DNA of 64,000 bases from Allopusillimonas soli (GTDB lineage: Bacteria; Pseudomonadota; Gammaproteobacteria; Burkholderiales; Burkholderiaceae_B). The DNA is taken from the NCBI RefSeq assembly GCF_004153445.1, contig NZ_SDQC01000005.1, positions 124,001 through 188,000 of the forward strand. Reading direction: 5' to 3'. This document shows, piece after piece, positions 27,145 through 36,229 of this stretch (its first letter is position 1; each line of letters begins with the position of its first letter). Made by a program: the position numbers and the translations under genes. Below the pieces are notes generated by a model. That model saw nothing but the letters and a program-made list of their open reading frames with translations. It searched no databases and was not told the DNA's origin.

Positions 27145-27540
27145 ATGTCTTCCACCATCATCCAATACACACTGGCCTTGTCCTTCACCGTCATGGTGGC
27201 CTGCGCATTGACCGCGCTGGTATCGGGACTCGTGCTGGTCTTTTTCCGGTTGCGCACCACCAATCTCACTTTGCGCCATCCCTACCTCGACCGCTACCCC
27301 TGGGAGCGCTATCCTTTCCCCATCAAGGCGGCCATGCTCATGGACTATTTCTTCCGCCTGAGCCTGCCTAAAAGCCGCTGGTGGGTCGTCGGCAATGCCA
27401 ACCGGCTGCTTGCCCACGTCAATCCTGCCGAGGTGCCATCCCGCATAAAATGGCCGCTGTACGGCCTCTGGGGAGGCTGCTTCCTGGGTATTGCCGCCAT
27501 GATCCTCCTGTGGATCATGATCCTGATTACAATGGCCTGA
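27145..27540 (+). CDS. Small inner-membrane protein of unknown function
   Basis: A 131-residue protein with one membrane helix at about 6-36 (IIQYTLALSFTVMVACALTA and following) and another at about 103-130 (LYGLWGGCFLGIAAMILLWI and following). A basic, aromatic-rich loop lies between them (LDRYPWERYPFP, LPKSRWWVVGNANRLL). I do not recognise a named family. The Shine-Dalgarno is weak and the gene may be transcribed with the next one, 15 nt downstream. It sits between the propionate operon and acnB with no evident functional link. Codon use resembles its neighbours. Confidence 0.7.
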   Translation: MSSTIIQYTLALSFTVMVACALTALVSGLVLVFFRLRTTNLTLRHPYLDRYPWERYPFPIKAAMLMDYFFRLSLPKSRWWVVGNANRLLAHVNPAEVPSRIKWPLYGLWGGCFLGIAAMILLWIMILITMA

Positions 27541-27555
27541 CGCATAGGAACACAC

Positions 27556-27834
27556 ATGAGCCGCGCCATCGAACACAACACCGAAGCACAGCGCTTCCAA
27601 TACACAGAAGAAGGCATGCTGTCCGTCCTCGACTACACATTGCGGGGCGGGATCATGGCCATCACCCATACTGGCGTGCCTGAGGCCGTGGGCGGCCGGG
27701 GCATCGCGGCCGATCTCGTCCAGGCTGCCCTCGACACCGCCCGCGAGAACGGCTGGATGGTCCGGCCCCTGTGCTCCTACGCGGCCGCCTACATCCGCCG
27801 CCACCCCGAACAGCAGGATTTGCTGGCCTCCTGA
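27556..27834 (+). CDS. GNAT-like N-acetyltransferase (YjdJ type)
   Basis: A 92-residue single-domain protein of the small Acetyltransf_CG/YjdJ type. The core ITHTGVPEAVGGRGIAADLV carries the acetyl-CoA-binding loop (about 37-56), followed by VRPLCSYAAAYIRRHPE, the conserved C-terminal strand-helix. The N-terminal FQYTEEGMLSVLDYTLRGG matches the usual beta-strand pair. Members are probable acetyltransferases of unknown substrate. It ends 194 nt before acnB and is not under the acnB promoter. Confidence 0.85.
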   Translation: MSRAIEHNTEAQRFQYTEEGMLSVLDYTLRGGIMAITHTGVPEAVGGRGIAADLVQAALDTARENGWMVRPLCSYAAAYIRRHPEQQDLLAS

Positions 27835-27929
27835 TGCCCGCGGCAGGCCCTTCGGGCAGGCCACCGTACACCTGGCCGCGGCCGATCCCGTGCAAGAACG
27901 CAACACCTGGGCTGCGCTTTGTGCAACAA

Positions 27930-27955
27930 GTCTTATATAAGATATAAGACATTTG
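27930..27955. promoter_or_regulatory. Palindromic operator upstream of acnB, shared with mdh
   Basis: TCTTATATAAGA (27931-27942) plus a third half-site ATAAGA (27944-27949). Twenty-five of 26 bases match the element at 14115-14140 upstream of mdh. The palindrome starts 22 nt upstream of the -35, exactly as at mdh. The conserved position suggests a common activator or repressor of TCA genes. Confidence 0.7.
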
Positions 27956-27982
27956 CCGAAACAGTGCCTCTGCCCTTACAAT
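27953..27982 (+). promoter_or_regulatory. Putative acnB sigma-70 promoter
   Basis: TTGCCG (27953-27958) and TACAAT (27977-27982) are 18 nt apart; the -10 is 5/6 to consensus. The predicted start is near 27989, giving a leader of about 39 nt. AAAGG precedes the acnB ATG. Confidence 0.5.
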
Positions 27983-28027
27983 ACGGCCATCAAGATACTC
28001 CTCATTCCTCAACACAAAGGCTACCCA

Positions 28028-30613
28028 ATGCTGGACACCTACCGCCAACACGTCGCAGAGCGCGCCGCCCTGGGCATCCCTCCCCTGCCCCTCACCGCAC
28101 AGCAAACCGCAGATCTCATCGAGCTCATCAAGAACCCGCCAGAAGGCGAGGCCGAGTTTCTGCTCGAGCTGCTCACGCACCGCGTGCCGGCCGGGGTCGA
28201 CGATGCCGCCAAGGTCAAGGCGTCCTACTTGGCCGCCGTCGCCCTGGGCACGGAAACCTGTGCACTCATCAGCGCCAAGCGCGCCACCGAGCTGCTGGGC
28301 ACGATGCTGGGCGGCTACAACATCAGCCCCCTCATCGATCTGCTCGACAACGACACCCTAGCCCAGGACGCCGCCGACGCCCTGAAGCATACGCTGCTGG
28401 TTTTCGATGCCTTTCACGACATCAAGGAAAAGGCCGACAAGGGCAACGCCTATGCGCGGCAGATTCTGCAAAGCTGGGCCGACGCCGAATGGTTCACCTC
28501 TCGTCCCGAGGTGCCTGAAAGCCTGCAGCTCACAGTCTTCAAGGTTACCGGTGAAACCAACACCGACGACCTCTCCCCCGCGCCCGATGCCTGGAGCCGT
28601 CCCGACATTCCGCTGCATGCGCTGGCCATGCTCAAGAATCCTCGTCCCGGTATCGAGCCCGACGAGCCGGGCAAGACCGGCCCCATCAAGCTCATCGAAG
28701 CGCTCAAGCAAAAAGGCAATCTCGTCGCCTATGTCGGCGACGTCGTGGGCACCGGCTCATCCCGCAAGTCCGCCACCAATTCCGTGCTGTGGCACGCTGG
28801 CGAAGACATCCCATACGTTCCCAACAAGCGTTTCGGCGGCGTTTGCCTAGGCAGCAAGATCGCGCCCATCTTCTACAACACCATGGAAGATTCCGGCGCC
28901 CTGCCCATCGAGCTGGACGTCTCGCAAATGGACATGGGCGACATCATCGAGCTGCGCCCCTACGAAGGCAAGGCACTGAAAGACGGCAAGGTTATCGCCG
29001 AGTTCGAACTCAAGTCCGAAGTACTGCTCGACGAGGCCCGTGCAGGCGGCCGCATCCCCCTCATCATCGGCCGCGGCCTCACCGCCAAGGCGCGCGAGGC
29101 GCTGGGTCTCGAACCTTCCACGCATTTCCGCCTCCCGCACAACCCGGCCGACAGCGGCAAGGGCTACACATTGGCTCAGAAAATGGTCGGACGCGCCTGC
29201 GGCCTGCCGGAAGGCAAAGGCGTGCGCCCCGGCACATACTGCGAACCACGCATGACTTCCGTGGGAAGCCAGGATACCACCGGCCCCATGACCCGCGACG
29301 AGCTCAAGGATCTCGCCTGCCTGGGCTTCTCGGCCGACTTGGTCATGCAGTCGTTCTGCCATACGGCCGCCTATCCCAAGCCGGTCGATGTCAAGACCCA
29401 CCACGAGTTGCCCGCCTTCATCAGCACACGCGGCGGCGTCTCGTTGCGTCCTGGCGATGGCATCATTCACTCCTGGCTCAATCGCATGCTGTTGCCCGAT
29501 ACCGTCGGCACCGGCGGCGACTCGCACACGCGTTTCCCCATAGGCATCAGCTTTCCCGCCGGATCCGGCCTGGTGGCCTTTGCTGCCGCGACAGGCGTCA
29601 TGCCACTGGATATGCCCGAGTCCGTACTGGTGCGCTTCAAGGGTGAGTTGCAGCCTGGCGTCACCTTGCGTGATCTGGTCAATGCCATTCCGCTGTATGC
29701 CATTAAGCAGGGTCTGCTCACCGTCGAGAAAAAAGGCAAGAAAAACATCTTCTCCGGCCGCATCCTCGAAATCGAAGGCCTGCCCAATCTCAAGATAGAG
29801 CAGGCTTTCGAGCTTACCGATGCATCCGCGGAGCGTTCTGCAGCGGGCTGCACCGTACGTCTGAACAAAGAGCCCATCATCGAATACATCAACAGCAATA
29901 TCACGCTGCTGAAATGGATGATCGCCAATGGCTACGAAGATGAACGCACCCTGGCGCGCCGCGTGCGCGCCATGGAGGCATGGCTGGCCGATCCGCAACT
30001 GCTCGAACCGGATGCCGACGCCGATTACGCCGCCGTCATCGATATCGATCTGGCTGACATCGTCGAGCCCATCGTCGCCTGCCCCAACGACCCCGACGAT
30101 GTAAAGACATTGTCAGACGTGGCTGGCACGACCATCGACGAAGTGTTCATCGGCAGCTGCATGACCAACATTGGCCACTTCCGCGCGGCATCCAAGCTGC
30201 TCGAAGGCAAGCGCGACATCCCCACCAAGCTGTGGGTGGCGCCGCCCACCAAGATGGACCAAAAGCAACTCACCGAGGAAGGCCATTACAACACGCTGGG
30301 CACTGCGGGCGCGCGCATGGAAATGCCGGGCTGCTCGCTGTGCATGGGTAATCAGGCACAGGTGCGCGAGGGCGCCACCGTGATGTCCACCAGCACACGC
30401 AATTTCCCTAATCGCCTTGGCAAGAATGCCAATGTGTTTCTGGGTTCCGCTGAACTGGCTGCCATCTGCTCCCGCCTGGGTCGCATCCCCACCCGCGAAG
30501 AGTATATGGCCGATATGGGCATCATCAATCAAAGCGGCGCGCAGATCTACCGCTACATGAACTTCGACCAGATCGACGACTTCAAGGAAATCGCCGACGC
30601 CGTCGGGGTCTGA
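28028..30613 (+). CDS. acnB: Aconitate hydratase B
   Basis: An 861-residue AcnB-type aconitase interconverting citrate and isocitrate. The N-terminal HEAT-like domain ([20 protein letters not shown]) is followed by the swivel domain with [16 protein letters not shown] near residue 240. The cluster ligands are in [13 protein letters not shown] near 710 and [14 protein letters not shown] near 770. AcnB is the main TCA aconitase and, in other bacteria, also binds mRNA in its apo form. It is monocistronic, with an operator-bearing promoter and a strong terminator. The ATG at 28028 follows AAAGG. Confidence 0.97.
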   Translation: MLDTYRQHVAERAALGIPPLPLTAQQTADLIELIKNPPEGEAEFLLELLTHRVPAGVDDAAKVKASYLAAVALGTETCALISAKRATELLGTMLGGYNISPLIDLLDNDTLAQDAADALKHTLLVFDAFHDIKEKADKGNAYARQILQSWADAEWFTSRPEVPESLQLTVFKVTGETNTDDLSPAPDAWSRPDIPLHALAMLKNPRPGIEPDEPGKTGPIKLIEALKQKGNLVAYVGDVVGTGSSRKSATNSVLWHAGEDIPYVPNKRFGGVCLGSKIAPIFYNTMEDSGALPIELDVSQMDMGDIIELRPYEGKALKDGKVIAEFELKSEVLLDEARAGGRIPLIIGRGLTAKAREALGLEPSTHFRLPHNPADSGKGYTLAQKMVGRACGLPEGKGVRPGTYCEPRMTSVGSQDTTGPMTRDELKDLACLGFSADLVMQSFCHTAAYPKPVDVKTHHELPAFISTRGGVSLRPGDGIIHSWLNRMLLPDTVGTGGDSHTRFPIGISFPAGSGLVAFAAATGVMPLDMPESVLVRFKGELQPGVTLRDLVNAIPLYAIKQGLLTVEKKGKKNIFSGRILEIEGLPNLKIEQAFELTDASAERSAAGCTVRLNKEPIIEYINSNITLLKWMIANGYEDERTLARRVRAMEAWLADPQLLEPDADADYAAVIDIDLADIVEPIVACPNDPDDVKTLSDVAGTTIDEVFIGSCMTNIGHFRAASKLLEGKRDIPTKLWVAPPTKMDQKQLTEEGHYNTLGTAGARMEMPGCSLCMGNQAQVREGATVMSTSTRNFPNRLGKNANVFLGSAELAAICSRLGRIPTREEYMADMGIINQSGAQIYRYMNFDQIDDFKEIADAVGV

Positions 30614-30647
30614 CCATCCAGGGCCGGCAGGCCCTTTCCACGACGAC

Positions 30648-30683
30648 AAAGCGCGGGCGGGGTTTAGTCCCCGCCCGCGCTTT
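30648..30683 (+). terminator. acnB terminator
   Basis: AAAGCGCGGGCGGGG (30648-30662) pairs perfectly with CCCCGCCCGCGCTTT (30669-30683) around a 6-nt loop. It lies 34 nt after the acnB stop. The T stretch is only TTT within the stem, but the 15-bp GC-rich helix should be strong. Confidence 0.82.
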
Positions 30684-30739
30684 ATTGCGACCGCAAGGTT
30701 ACACTAGTCTTATTCATCCCGAACCTCGCTACATGCCGT

Positions 30740-31939
30740 ATGACCGCACCCTCCCCTTCCCGCTTTTCCCGTGACGCCCAACGCCTTCTGGCCCTGACCA
30801 CGGCGCTCGCTCGCTCGGGCAGCCGGCTCGAAGATATATTCTGGGAGAACCAGCTTGGCGCACTGCTGGACAAGATCCTGCTCGGAAAGAAAAGCCGGAC
30901 GCTGGAAAACGCCCTCGAACATCTGCTAGCCACGGACACCAATGCCTACGAGATCCTGGTCGAACAGGCGGAAACCCTGTCCGAATCAACAACATTGCGG
31001 CTCAAGGACCAATCCTGGGACGCACTGCTGTTTTCCGCGCCGATTGTTGCCTGGACGCGCTACCAGTTACCCGTCGGCACGCTGAGGCCGGCGCAGCATG
31101 CGCAACTGCTCGATCAGATAAAAACGCATATTGCGGCGTCCGGCACGCGTGTTGCCGTGCTGCCGCAGTTGGTGGGGTTTGACCAGATGCCGCAGACATT
31201 CCAGGACACGCGCGCTTGGACCCAACGCCTTGCCAGCGAGGCACTGGACCAGAATGGCGACCTCCAAGGCTTGATCAAGTCCGTCGACGCCGACAGCATG
31301 CTGGCCGATGCGCGCTTTGTCGTCGGTATTCTGGTAGCGCCTCACGGCGAACCGCTTTTCCGCTGGCAAACAACCCAGGACGGCCAGGCGGCAAGCCGCG
31401 AGGCATGTCGTGAGGCCTGGGTGGAGGCGGCCAATCCAATTTTGGCGCCACTCTTCACAGGCTGCCAGATGGAATACCTGCAGCCGGACGCCTACTATGT
31501 CAACAGCAGGGAAGCCGACCGCCGCATACGGCCGCTGGCGCTCAAGGCCGCCGTCACCTGGCTGCACAACGCCGGGCCCGTGCTCGATCAGGGCGTAAGA
31601 GCCGTCATTGCCGCCTGCGGCGAATCCGTTATCGAGGAATATCGTATCGGCTTCAGCCTGAAGCAAAGTAACGAAGTCATCTACGGCTGCGTATGGCCCG
31701 TGCTTAGCAAGGAAGAAGCCGTGGCGGATGGCATGGAAACCGGCCAGGTGGACGTGCCGGACGAAATCGCGGCGCTGCTCAAGGAAATGGACGTGCGCGA
31801 CGTGCGCCGGCTCCCTGGCATATATCCCGCCGAATTCTGCGATGACTGCGGCGCACCCTACTTCCCCAATCCGCTGGGCGAGATGCTGCATCCCGAGTTT
31901 CCCGAGGAGGCCGATCCGGGGCCTATCCATTTTCACTGA
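30740..31939 (+). CDS. DUF2863 family protein
   Basis: A 399-residue soluble protein that I assign to DUF2863, a family largely restricted to beta-proteobacteria. The most distinctive part is the C-terminal FCDDCGAPYFPNPLGEMLHP with a Cys-x2-Cys pair that might bind metal. The central RYQLPVGTL and the long helical N-terminus (LLALTTALARSGSRLED) are also family-like. Function is unknown. It ends 1 nt before the earP GTG, so the two are likely co-translated, but I know of no established link to EF-P modification. A weak promoter (TTGCGA, 17 nt, TCTTAT, 30685-30713) precedes it. Confidence 0.8.
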   Translation: MTAPSPSRFSRDAQRLLALTTALARSGSRLEDIFWENQLGALLDKILLGKKSRTLENALEHLLATDTNAYEILVEQAETLSESTTLRLKDQSWDALLFSAPIVAWTRYQLPVGTLRPAQHAQLLDQIKTHIAASGTRVAVLPQLVGFDQMPQTFQDTRAWTQRLASEALDQNGDLQGLIKSVDADSMLADARFVVGILVAPHGEPLFRWQTTQDGQAASREACREAWVEAANPILAPLFTGCQMEYLQPDAYYVNSREADRRIRPLALKAAVTWLHNAGPVLDQGVRAVIAACGESVIEEYRIGFSLKQSNEVIYGCVWPVLSKEEAVADGMETGQVDVPDEIAALLKEMDVRDVRRLPGIYPAEFCDDCGAPYFPNPLGEMLHPEFPEEADPGPIHFH

Positions 31940-31940
31940 T

Positions 31941-33071
31941 GTGACGCATCCTTCCTTCGATCTGTTCTGCCGCGTCGTCGACAACTTCGGTGATATCGGC
32001 GTGTGCTGGCGGCTAGCCCGCCAGCTGGCCCGTAGGCCGGACACCGGCCCGGTTCGCATTTGGGTGGATGACATGGCCGCCTTTTCCTGCATCGAGCCGG
32101 GCGCAGCGAGCGCAATCCCGTCGGCTTCCGCCACGATGCGCATTGCGGATGTGGACATCGTGCCCTGGCGGCCCGACACCGCCTTGCCTGCTCCCCATGA
32201 TGTCGTGATCGAGGCTTTCGCCTGCGATCCACCTGCGGCATTTGTAGCCTCCATGGCCAGCCGCGACAGCTTCTGGATCAATCTGGAATATCTCAGCGCC
32301 GAGCCCTGGGTGCGTGACTTCCATGCATTGCCCTCGCTGCGCCCGGATGGCCTGCGCAAGGCTTTTTTCTTTCCGGGCTTCGAGGCGGGGACGGGCGGCC
32401 TGCTGCGTGAGCCTGGCCTGCTGTCGCAGCGGGACCAATGGCTTGCCGATCCCGATGCACGCTGGTTCACGCTGTCGCAAGCAGGCGTGCCAGCACCGGC
32501 CCTTGCCATGCTGCGCGAAGGGGCGCGGCAGATCATGCTGTTCTGCTACCCGCATGCGCCAGTCAACGGGCTCGTCCATGCGCTGCAGGCGCAGCCGCAG
32601 CCCAGCGTCATGCTTGTTCCCGCAGGCGTATGCCCGGCACTGCGTCGCGGACAGCATGGTTCACTACTCATAACGGAGATCTCTTTCGTCAGCCAGGATA
32701 TGTTCGACCGGCTGCTTTGGAGCAGCGATCTGAACTGTGTTCGTGGAGAGGACTCCCTGGTCCGCGCGCTATGGGCAGCGCGTCCCATGCTCTGGCATGT
32801 TTATCCTCAGGCGCAGGATGCCCATATGGCCAAGCTGCGGGCATGGCTGGCCCTGGCGCCCTACGATCCCACCGTTGGCCAGGTCATGCGCTGCTGGAAC
32901 ACGGAAGACGACGATGCATTGTGTGCGGCACTGTCCGCCTGTCTGGGCGCGGTCCAGTACCAGGCGTGGGCCAAAGCGAGCGAAGCATGGTGCAAGGCGC
33001 TCTCAGCGCAGCGGGATCTTGCTAGCGCCTTGCTCGATTTCTGGCGACAGGCCCGAAAACTGAACCGCTAG
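31941..33071 (+). CDS. earP: EF-P arginine rhamnosyltransferase EarP
   Basis: A 376-residue GT-B glycosyltransferase that attaches rhamnose from dTDP-rhamnose to Arg32 of EF-P. The N-terminal [19 protein letters not shown] carries the conserved aspartates (Asp14, Asp18), and the nucleotide-sugar site [12 protein letters not shown] is near residue 270-282. The start is GTG at 31941, one base after the DUF2863 stop. The next gene is efp with an arginine at the acceptor position, which supports the call. Length is typical. Confidence 0.94.
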   Translation: MTHPSFDLFCRVVDNFGDIGVCWRLARQLARRPDTGPVRIWVDDMAAFSCIEPGAASAIPSASATMRIADVDIVPWRPDTALPAPHDVVIEAFACDPPAAFVASMASRDSFWINLEYLSAEPWVRDFHALPSLRPDGLRKAFFFPGFEAGTGGLLREPGLLSQRDQWLADPDARWFTLSQAGVPAPALAMLREGARQIMLFCYPHAPVNGLVHALQAQPQPSVMLVPAGVCPALRRGQHGSLLITEISFVSQDMFDRLLWSSDLNCVRGEDSLVRALWAARPMLWHVYPQAQDAHMAKLRAWLALAPYDPTVGQVMRCWNTEDDDALCAALSACLGAVQYQAWAKASEAWCKALSAQRDLASALLDFWRQARKLNR

Positions 33072-33146
33072 TCCCAAGTCATTGACATGTATCCCTTTTT
33101 TTATTCTGCGACGGGCTTCTTGCAAGCAGAAAACGGCCAAACGCGC

Positions 33147-33152
33147 TAAAAT
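33147..33152 (+). promoter_or_regulatory. Putative efp -10 element
   Basis: TAAAAT is 5/6 to the sigma-70 -10 consensus and lies 74 nt upstream of the efp ATG. No good -35 sits at the optimal distance (TTGCAA at 33120-33125 is 21 nt away), so a separate efp promoter is only likely. Read-through from earP is also possible. Confidence 0.35.
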
Positions 33153-33225
33153 AATCAGCTTTGCAAGTCTGCTCCGGCCCGCAGCGTCACCTGGCGGAGC
33201 AATCATCCCCGGAGTCCCAAGTTTT

Positions 33226-33783
33226 ATGAAAACCGCACAAGAATTGCGCGTCGGCAATGTCATCATGGTTGGCACCGATCCCTTGGTCGTGCAGAAAGCC
33301 GAATACAACAAATCGGGCCGTAACGCGGCTGTCGTCAAGCTCAAATTCAAGAACCTGCTTACCGGGTCGGGTAGCGAATCCGTCTACAAGGCCGATGAAA
33401 AATTCGAGGTGGTTGTTCTTGATAAAAAAGAATGCACCTACTCCTACTATGCCGACCCCATGTACGTCTTCATGGACGAGGAGTACAACCAGTACGAGGT
33501 CGAGGCCGAAAGCATGGGTGATGCGCTCAGTTATCTTGAGGAAGGCATGCAGGTCGAAGTCGTGTTCTACGAAGGCCGGGCCATCTCTGTCGAGCTGCCC
33601 ACCATTGTCGTGCGCGAGATCAGCTATACCGAACCCGCAGTGAAAGGCGATACCTCCGGCAAGGTGCTCAAGCCCGCAAAAACCAACACGGGCATGGAAA
33701 TCTCCGTTCCTCTGTTCTGCAACATCGGCGACAAGATTGAAATCGATACGCGTACAGGCGAATATCGCAGCCGTGTCATGTAA
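33226..33783 (+). CDS. efp: Translation elongation factor P (arginine type)
   Basis: A 185-residue EF-P with the three expected domains. EF-P enters between the P and E sites of ribosomes stalled on polyproline and restores peptide bond formation. The tip loop reads [10 protein letters not shown] with Arg32 at the modification site, where other bacteria carry Lys34. This matches the EarP upstream, so rhamnosylation is expected. GGAG lies 11 nt before the ATG at 33226. The gene is followed by a strong bidirectional terminator. Confidence 0.97.
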   Translation: MKTAQELRVGNVIMVGTDPLVVQKAEYNKSGRNAAVVKLKFKNLLTGSGSESVYKADEKFEVVVLDKKECTYSYYADPMYVFMDEEYNQYEVEAESMGDALSYLEEGMQVEVVFYEGRAISVELPTIVVREISYTEPAVKGDTSGKVLKPAKTNTGMEISVPLFCNIGDKIEIDTRTGEYRSRVM

Positions 33784-33796
33784 TAGCGGTACATAC

Positions 33797-33828
33797 AAAA
33801 AAGGCAGCGCATATGCGCTGCCTTTTTT
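33797..33828. terminator. Bidirectional terminator between efp and the DUF1178 gene
   Basis: A near-perfect 32-bp palindrome, AAAAAAGGCAGCGCA-TA-TGCGCTGCCTTTTTT. It has six A on the left and six T on the right, so it works for efp on the plus strand and the convergent DUF1178 gene on the minus strand. Confidence 0.92.
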
Positions 33829-33938
33829 GCCTCGGGCCAGTCCGAGCCAGCCCGGGGATCGGTATCGAGAACACTCCGCACCGTCGTCCAAGAAGCACAG
33901 CCCGCACCGCCTCGCAACGCGGATAGGGTTTTCCGGTT

Positions 33939-34424
33939 CTATTGCAGGCGATCGTCATCCAGAAACGCAGGGATGGGCATGATCGCGATGCCCTCCTGAG
34001 CCAGGGCTTCTTGCTCGCTCGGCGTGGCGGTGCCGCGTATGGCGCGCTCTGCCACTTCTCCTTCATGCATGCGGCGGGCCTCTTGCGCGAAACGGTCGCC
34101 CACATTTTCCGTGTTGCGGATAATTCCGCGGATATGGCGCAGCACTTCGGCCTGAAGCTTCGCCAGCTGGGCGCCGCCGGGCGCGGCAACGGCATTGGCC
34201 GCCTGCCGGGAGGCGCCCTGGGGAGCGGGCGCTTGCGCTTCGGCCCGCAGATGGCTGACATTTAGTCTCGGCGCGGACAACTTGCGCTGAACATTTGTGC
34301 TATCGCAGACAGGGCAGGACAGCAGCCCGCGAGCGCGCTGCGTTTCGTAATTGTCTTCCGACCCGAACCAGCCTTCGAAGACATGCCCGTGGTCGCATTG
34401 AAGGTCGTAAACTTTGAGTGCCAT
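33939..34424 (-). CDS. DUF1178 family protein
   Basis: A 161-residue protein opening with MALKVYDLQCDHGHVFEGWF and then LSCPVCDST, a zinc-ribbon-like arrangement (Cys10, His12, and the Cys pair near 37-40) as in DUF1178. The middle is Ala/Gln-rich and variable, and the C-terminus is helical (RHIRGIIRNTENVGDRFAQEA). Function is unknown. The ATG at 34424 fits the family start; an in-frame upstream start would add 16 residues. It lies 53 nt downstream of yejF on the same strand, so it may be the last gene of that operon. Confidence 0.85.
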   Translation of the reverse strand: MALKVYDLQCDHGHVFEGWFGSEDNYETQRARGLLSCPVCDSTNVQRKLSAPRLNVSHLRAEAQAPAPQGASRQAANAVAAPGGAQLAKLQAEVLRHIRGIIRNTENVGDRFAQEARRMHEGEVAERAIRGTATPSEQEALAQEGIAIMPIPAFLDDDRLQ

Positions 34425-34454
34425 GAAGTCAATATGGGGGTGAATGCAGATAAT

Positions 34455-34468
34455 TGCAAGGCCTTGCA
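34455..34468. repeat. 14-bp perfect palindrome between yejF and the DUF1178 gene
   Basis: TGCAAGGCCTTGCA lies in the 53-nt gap. There is no T tract on either side, so it is not a clear terminator. It may be a small operator or RNA hairpin. Confidence 0.4.
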
Positions 34469-34477
34469 GCAAACGAA

Positions 34478-36229
34478 CTACAGGCGGGGAACGGCCTGCA
34501 GCAGCCGGCGCGTCTGCGCATCGGCAGGCTGCGCCAGTACTGTCTGTGCCGGCCCGGACTCTACGATGCGTCCTTCATGCATGACTGCGATACGGTCGGC
34601 CAAGTACTCCACGACGCCGAAATTATGCGTGATGAACAGATAGGCTATGCCGAACTCCGCCTGCAGCTCCCGCAACAGATCGAGAATCTGAGCCTGAACC
34701 GATACATCCAGCGCTGAGGTTGGCTCGTCGCAAACCAGAACCCTGGGCTCCACCGCAAGCGCCCGTGCAATGGCGATACGCTGGCGCTGGCCGCCCGAGA
34801 ACTCATGCGGATATCGGGCGGCGGTATCCCTGGGCAGGCCCACGCGATCGAGCAGGCCACGGATGAGATTTTGCCGCTGCGTGCGAGATCGTTCAGGATG
34901 CAGCGCCGCCACGCCTTCTTCAAGAATCTCGCCCACCAGCATGCGCGGGTCCAACGACGCATAGGGATCCTGGAACACGATCTGAATATGCCGTCGCAGG
35001 CGCTTGAGCCCAGCACCACGGGCCTTTATCAGATCCACGCCCTCCATCAAGGCCTGCCCGCGAACGATGGCCTGTTTCTCCAGCAGCCGAAGCAAGGCCT
35101 TGGCTGTTGTTGTCTTGCCACATCCCGACTCGCCCAGCAGTGCCAGCGTTTCCCGGGGCCGCAACGTGAAGCCGACATCCCGGACGACATGCAGGCCAGC
35201 ACGGCCTTGGCCAAACCAGCGCCGTTTTCCAGCATATTCCACAGACAAATTCCTGACTTCCAGCAAGACCGCGCCCGCCGCCCGCGCCTGCTTGCCGGCC
35301 GCGGTACCTTCTAGCGGCGCTGGTTCGCCGCCGGGCGCGGCGCCAGCCTGCCCCTCATTCCGAGCCCGGTGCGATCCGCCCGACAATCGCCGCCCGCGCT
35401 TGGCAAGACCCGGAATGGCCGACAGCAATTCCCGCGCATAAGGATGCCGGGGATTGTCAAAGAACTGTGCCGCGGCAGACGTCTCCACGATCTCGCCGGC
35501 CCGCATCAAGGCGACCTGATCCGCCACATTTTTGACCACGGCCAGGTCATGCGTGATAAGCAGCAGGGCCAGCCCCATGTCTCGCTGAATGTCCGCCAGC
35601 AAATCCAGTATCTGCGCCTGTACCGTCACATCAAGCGCCGTGGTGGGTTCGTCGGCAATGAGCAGCCTAGGCTCCGCTGCCAACGCAATGGCGATCATGA
35701 TGCGCTGCTTCTGGCCGCCGGAAAATTGATGCGGGTAATCCTTCAGCCGCTGCCGCGCCTGCGGAATGCCCACCCGCTCCAGCCACCAGGCGGCGCGCGC
35801 TTCCTGGGCCTTCCCCCGGTATGACGTATGAACGCGCAATGTTTCGCTTAATTGCTGCCCCACGGTCATGACGGGATTCAGGCTAGTGGATGGCTCCTGG
35901 AAAATAATACCTGCCTGGCCGCCACGGACTGCCCGCATACCGCGCTCTGGCAGGCTGTTGAGCTCCGTGTCGTCCAGCCAAACACGGCCCGCCCCTATGC
36001 GCGCCGCCTCGGGCAACAGACGCAGCAAGGCCAGGGCCGTCATGCTCTTGCCGCATCCGGACTCTCCCACCAGAGCAAACGTCTGCCCTCGCGCAATGGT
36101 CAGGCTCAATGCCTTGACAGCCTCCTGGACGCCCGTCTCGCCGGCTATCTGCACGGAGAGTTCACGCACGGTCAACACCGCGTCAGGCCGCCCTTCGTCG
36201 CCGGGGTGATATGCGCCGGCGGCCATCAT
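34478..36229 (-). CDS. yejF: Peptide ABC transporter, double ATP-binding protein (YejF type)
   Basis: A 583-residue protein with two fused ATPase domains, as in YejF. Walker A motifs are GESGCGKSMTAL (about 55) and GESGCGKTTTAK (about 365). ABC signatures are SGGQKQRI and SGGQRQRIA, with Walker B LLIADEPTTALD and VLVCDEPTSALD. It energises import of oligopeptide-like substrates by YejBE. Its ATG overlaps the yejE stop (ATGA). The inter-domain linker (about 265-310) is rich in Gly, Ala and Glu. In E. coli the system takes up microcin C and peptides; the substrate here is unknown. Confidence 0.92.
   Translation of the reverse strand: MMAAGAYHPGDEGRPDAVLTVRELSVQIAGETGVQEAVKALSLTIARGQTFALVGESGCGKSMTALALLRLLPEAARIGAGRVWLDDTELNSLPERGMRAVRGGQAGIIFQEPSTSLNPVMTVGQQLSETLRVHTSYRGKAQEARAAWWLERVGIPQARQRLKDYPHQFSGGQKQRIMIAIALAAEPRLLIADEPTTALDVTVQAQILDLLADIQRDMGLALLLITHDLAVVKNVADQVALMRAGEIVETSAAAQFFDNPRHPYARELLSAIPGLAKRGRRLSGGSHRARNEGQAGAAPGGEPAPLEGTAAGKQARAAGAVLLEVRNLSVEYAGKRRWFGQGRAGLHVVRDVGFTLRPRETLALLGESGCGKTTTAKALLRLLEKQAIVRGQALMEGVDLIKARGAGLKRLRRHIQIVFQDPYASLDPRMLVGEILEEGVAALHPERSRTQRQNLIRGLLDRVGLPRDTAARYPHEFSGGQRQRIAIARALAVEPRVLVCDEPTSALDVSVQAQILDLLRELQAEFGIAYLFITHNFGVVEYLADRIAVMHEGRIVESGPAQTVLAQPADAQTRRLLQAVPRL

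Noticed and set aside
25263-27269. Open frame of 668 codons on the minus strand over prpF and prpD
   Set aside because: It covers two complete genes on the other strand and the non-coding gap between them; composition is that of a mirror frame.
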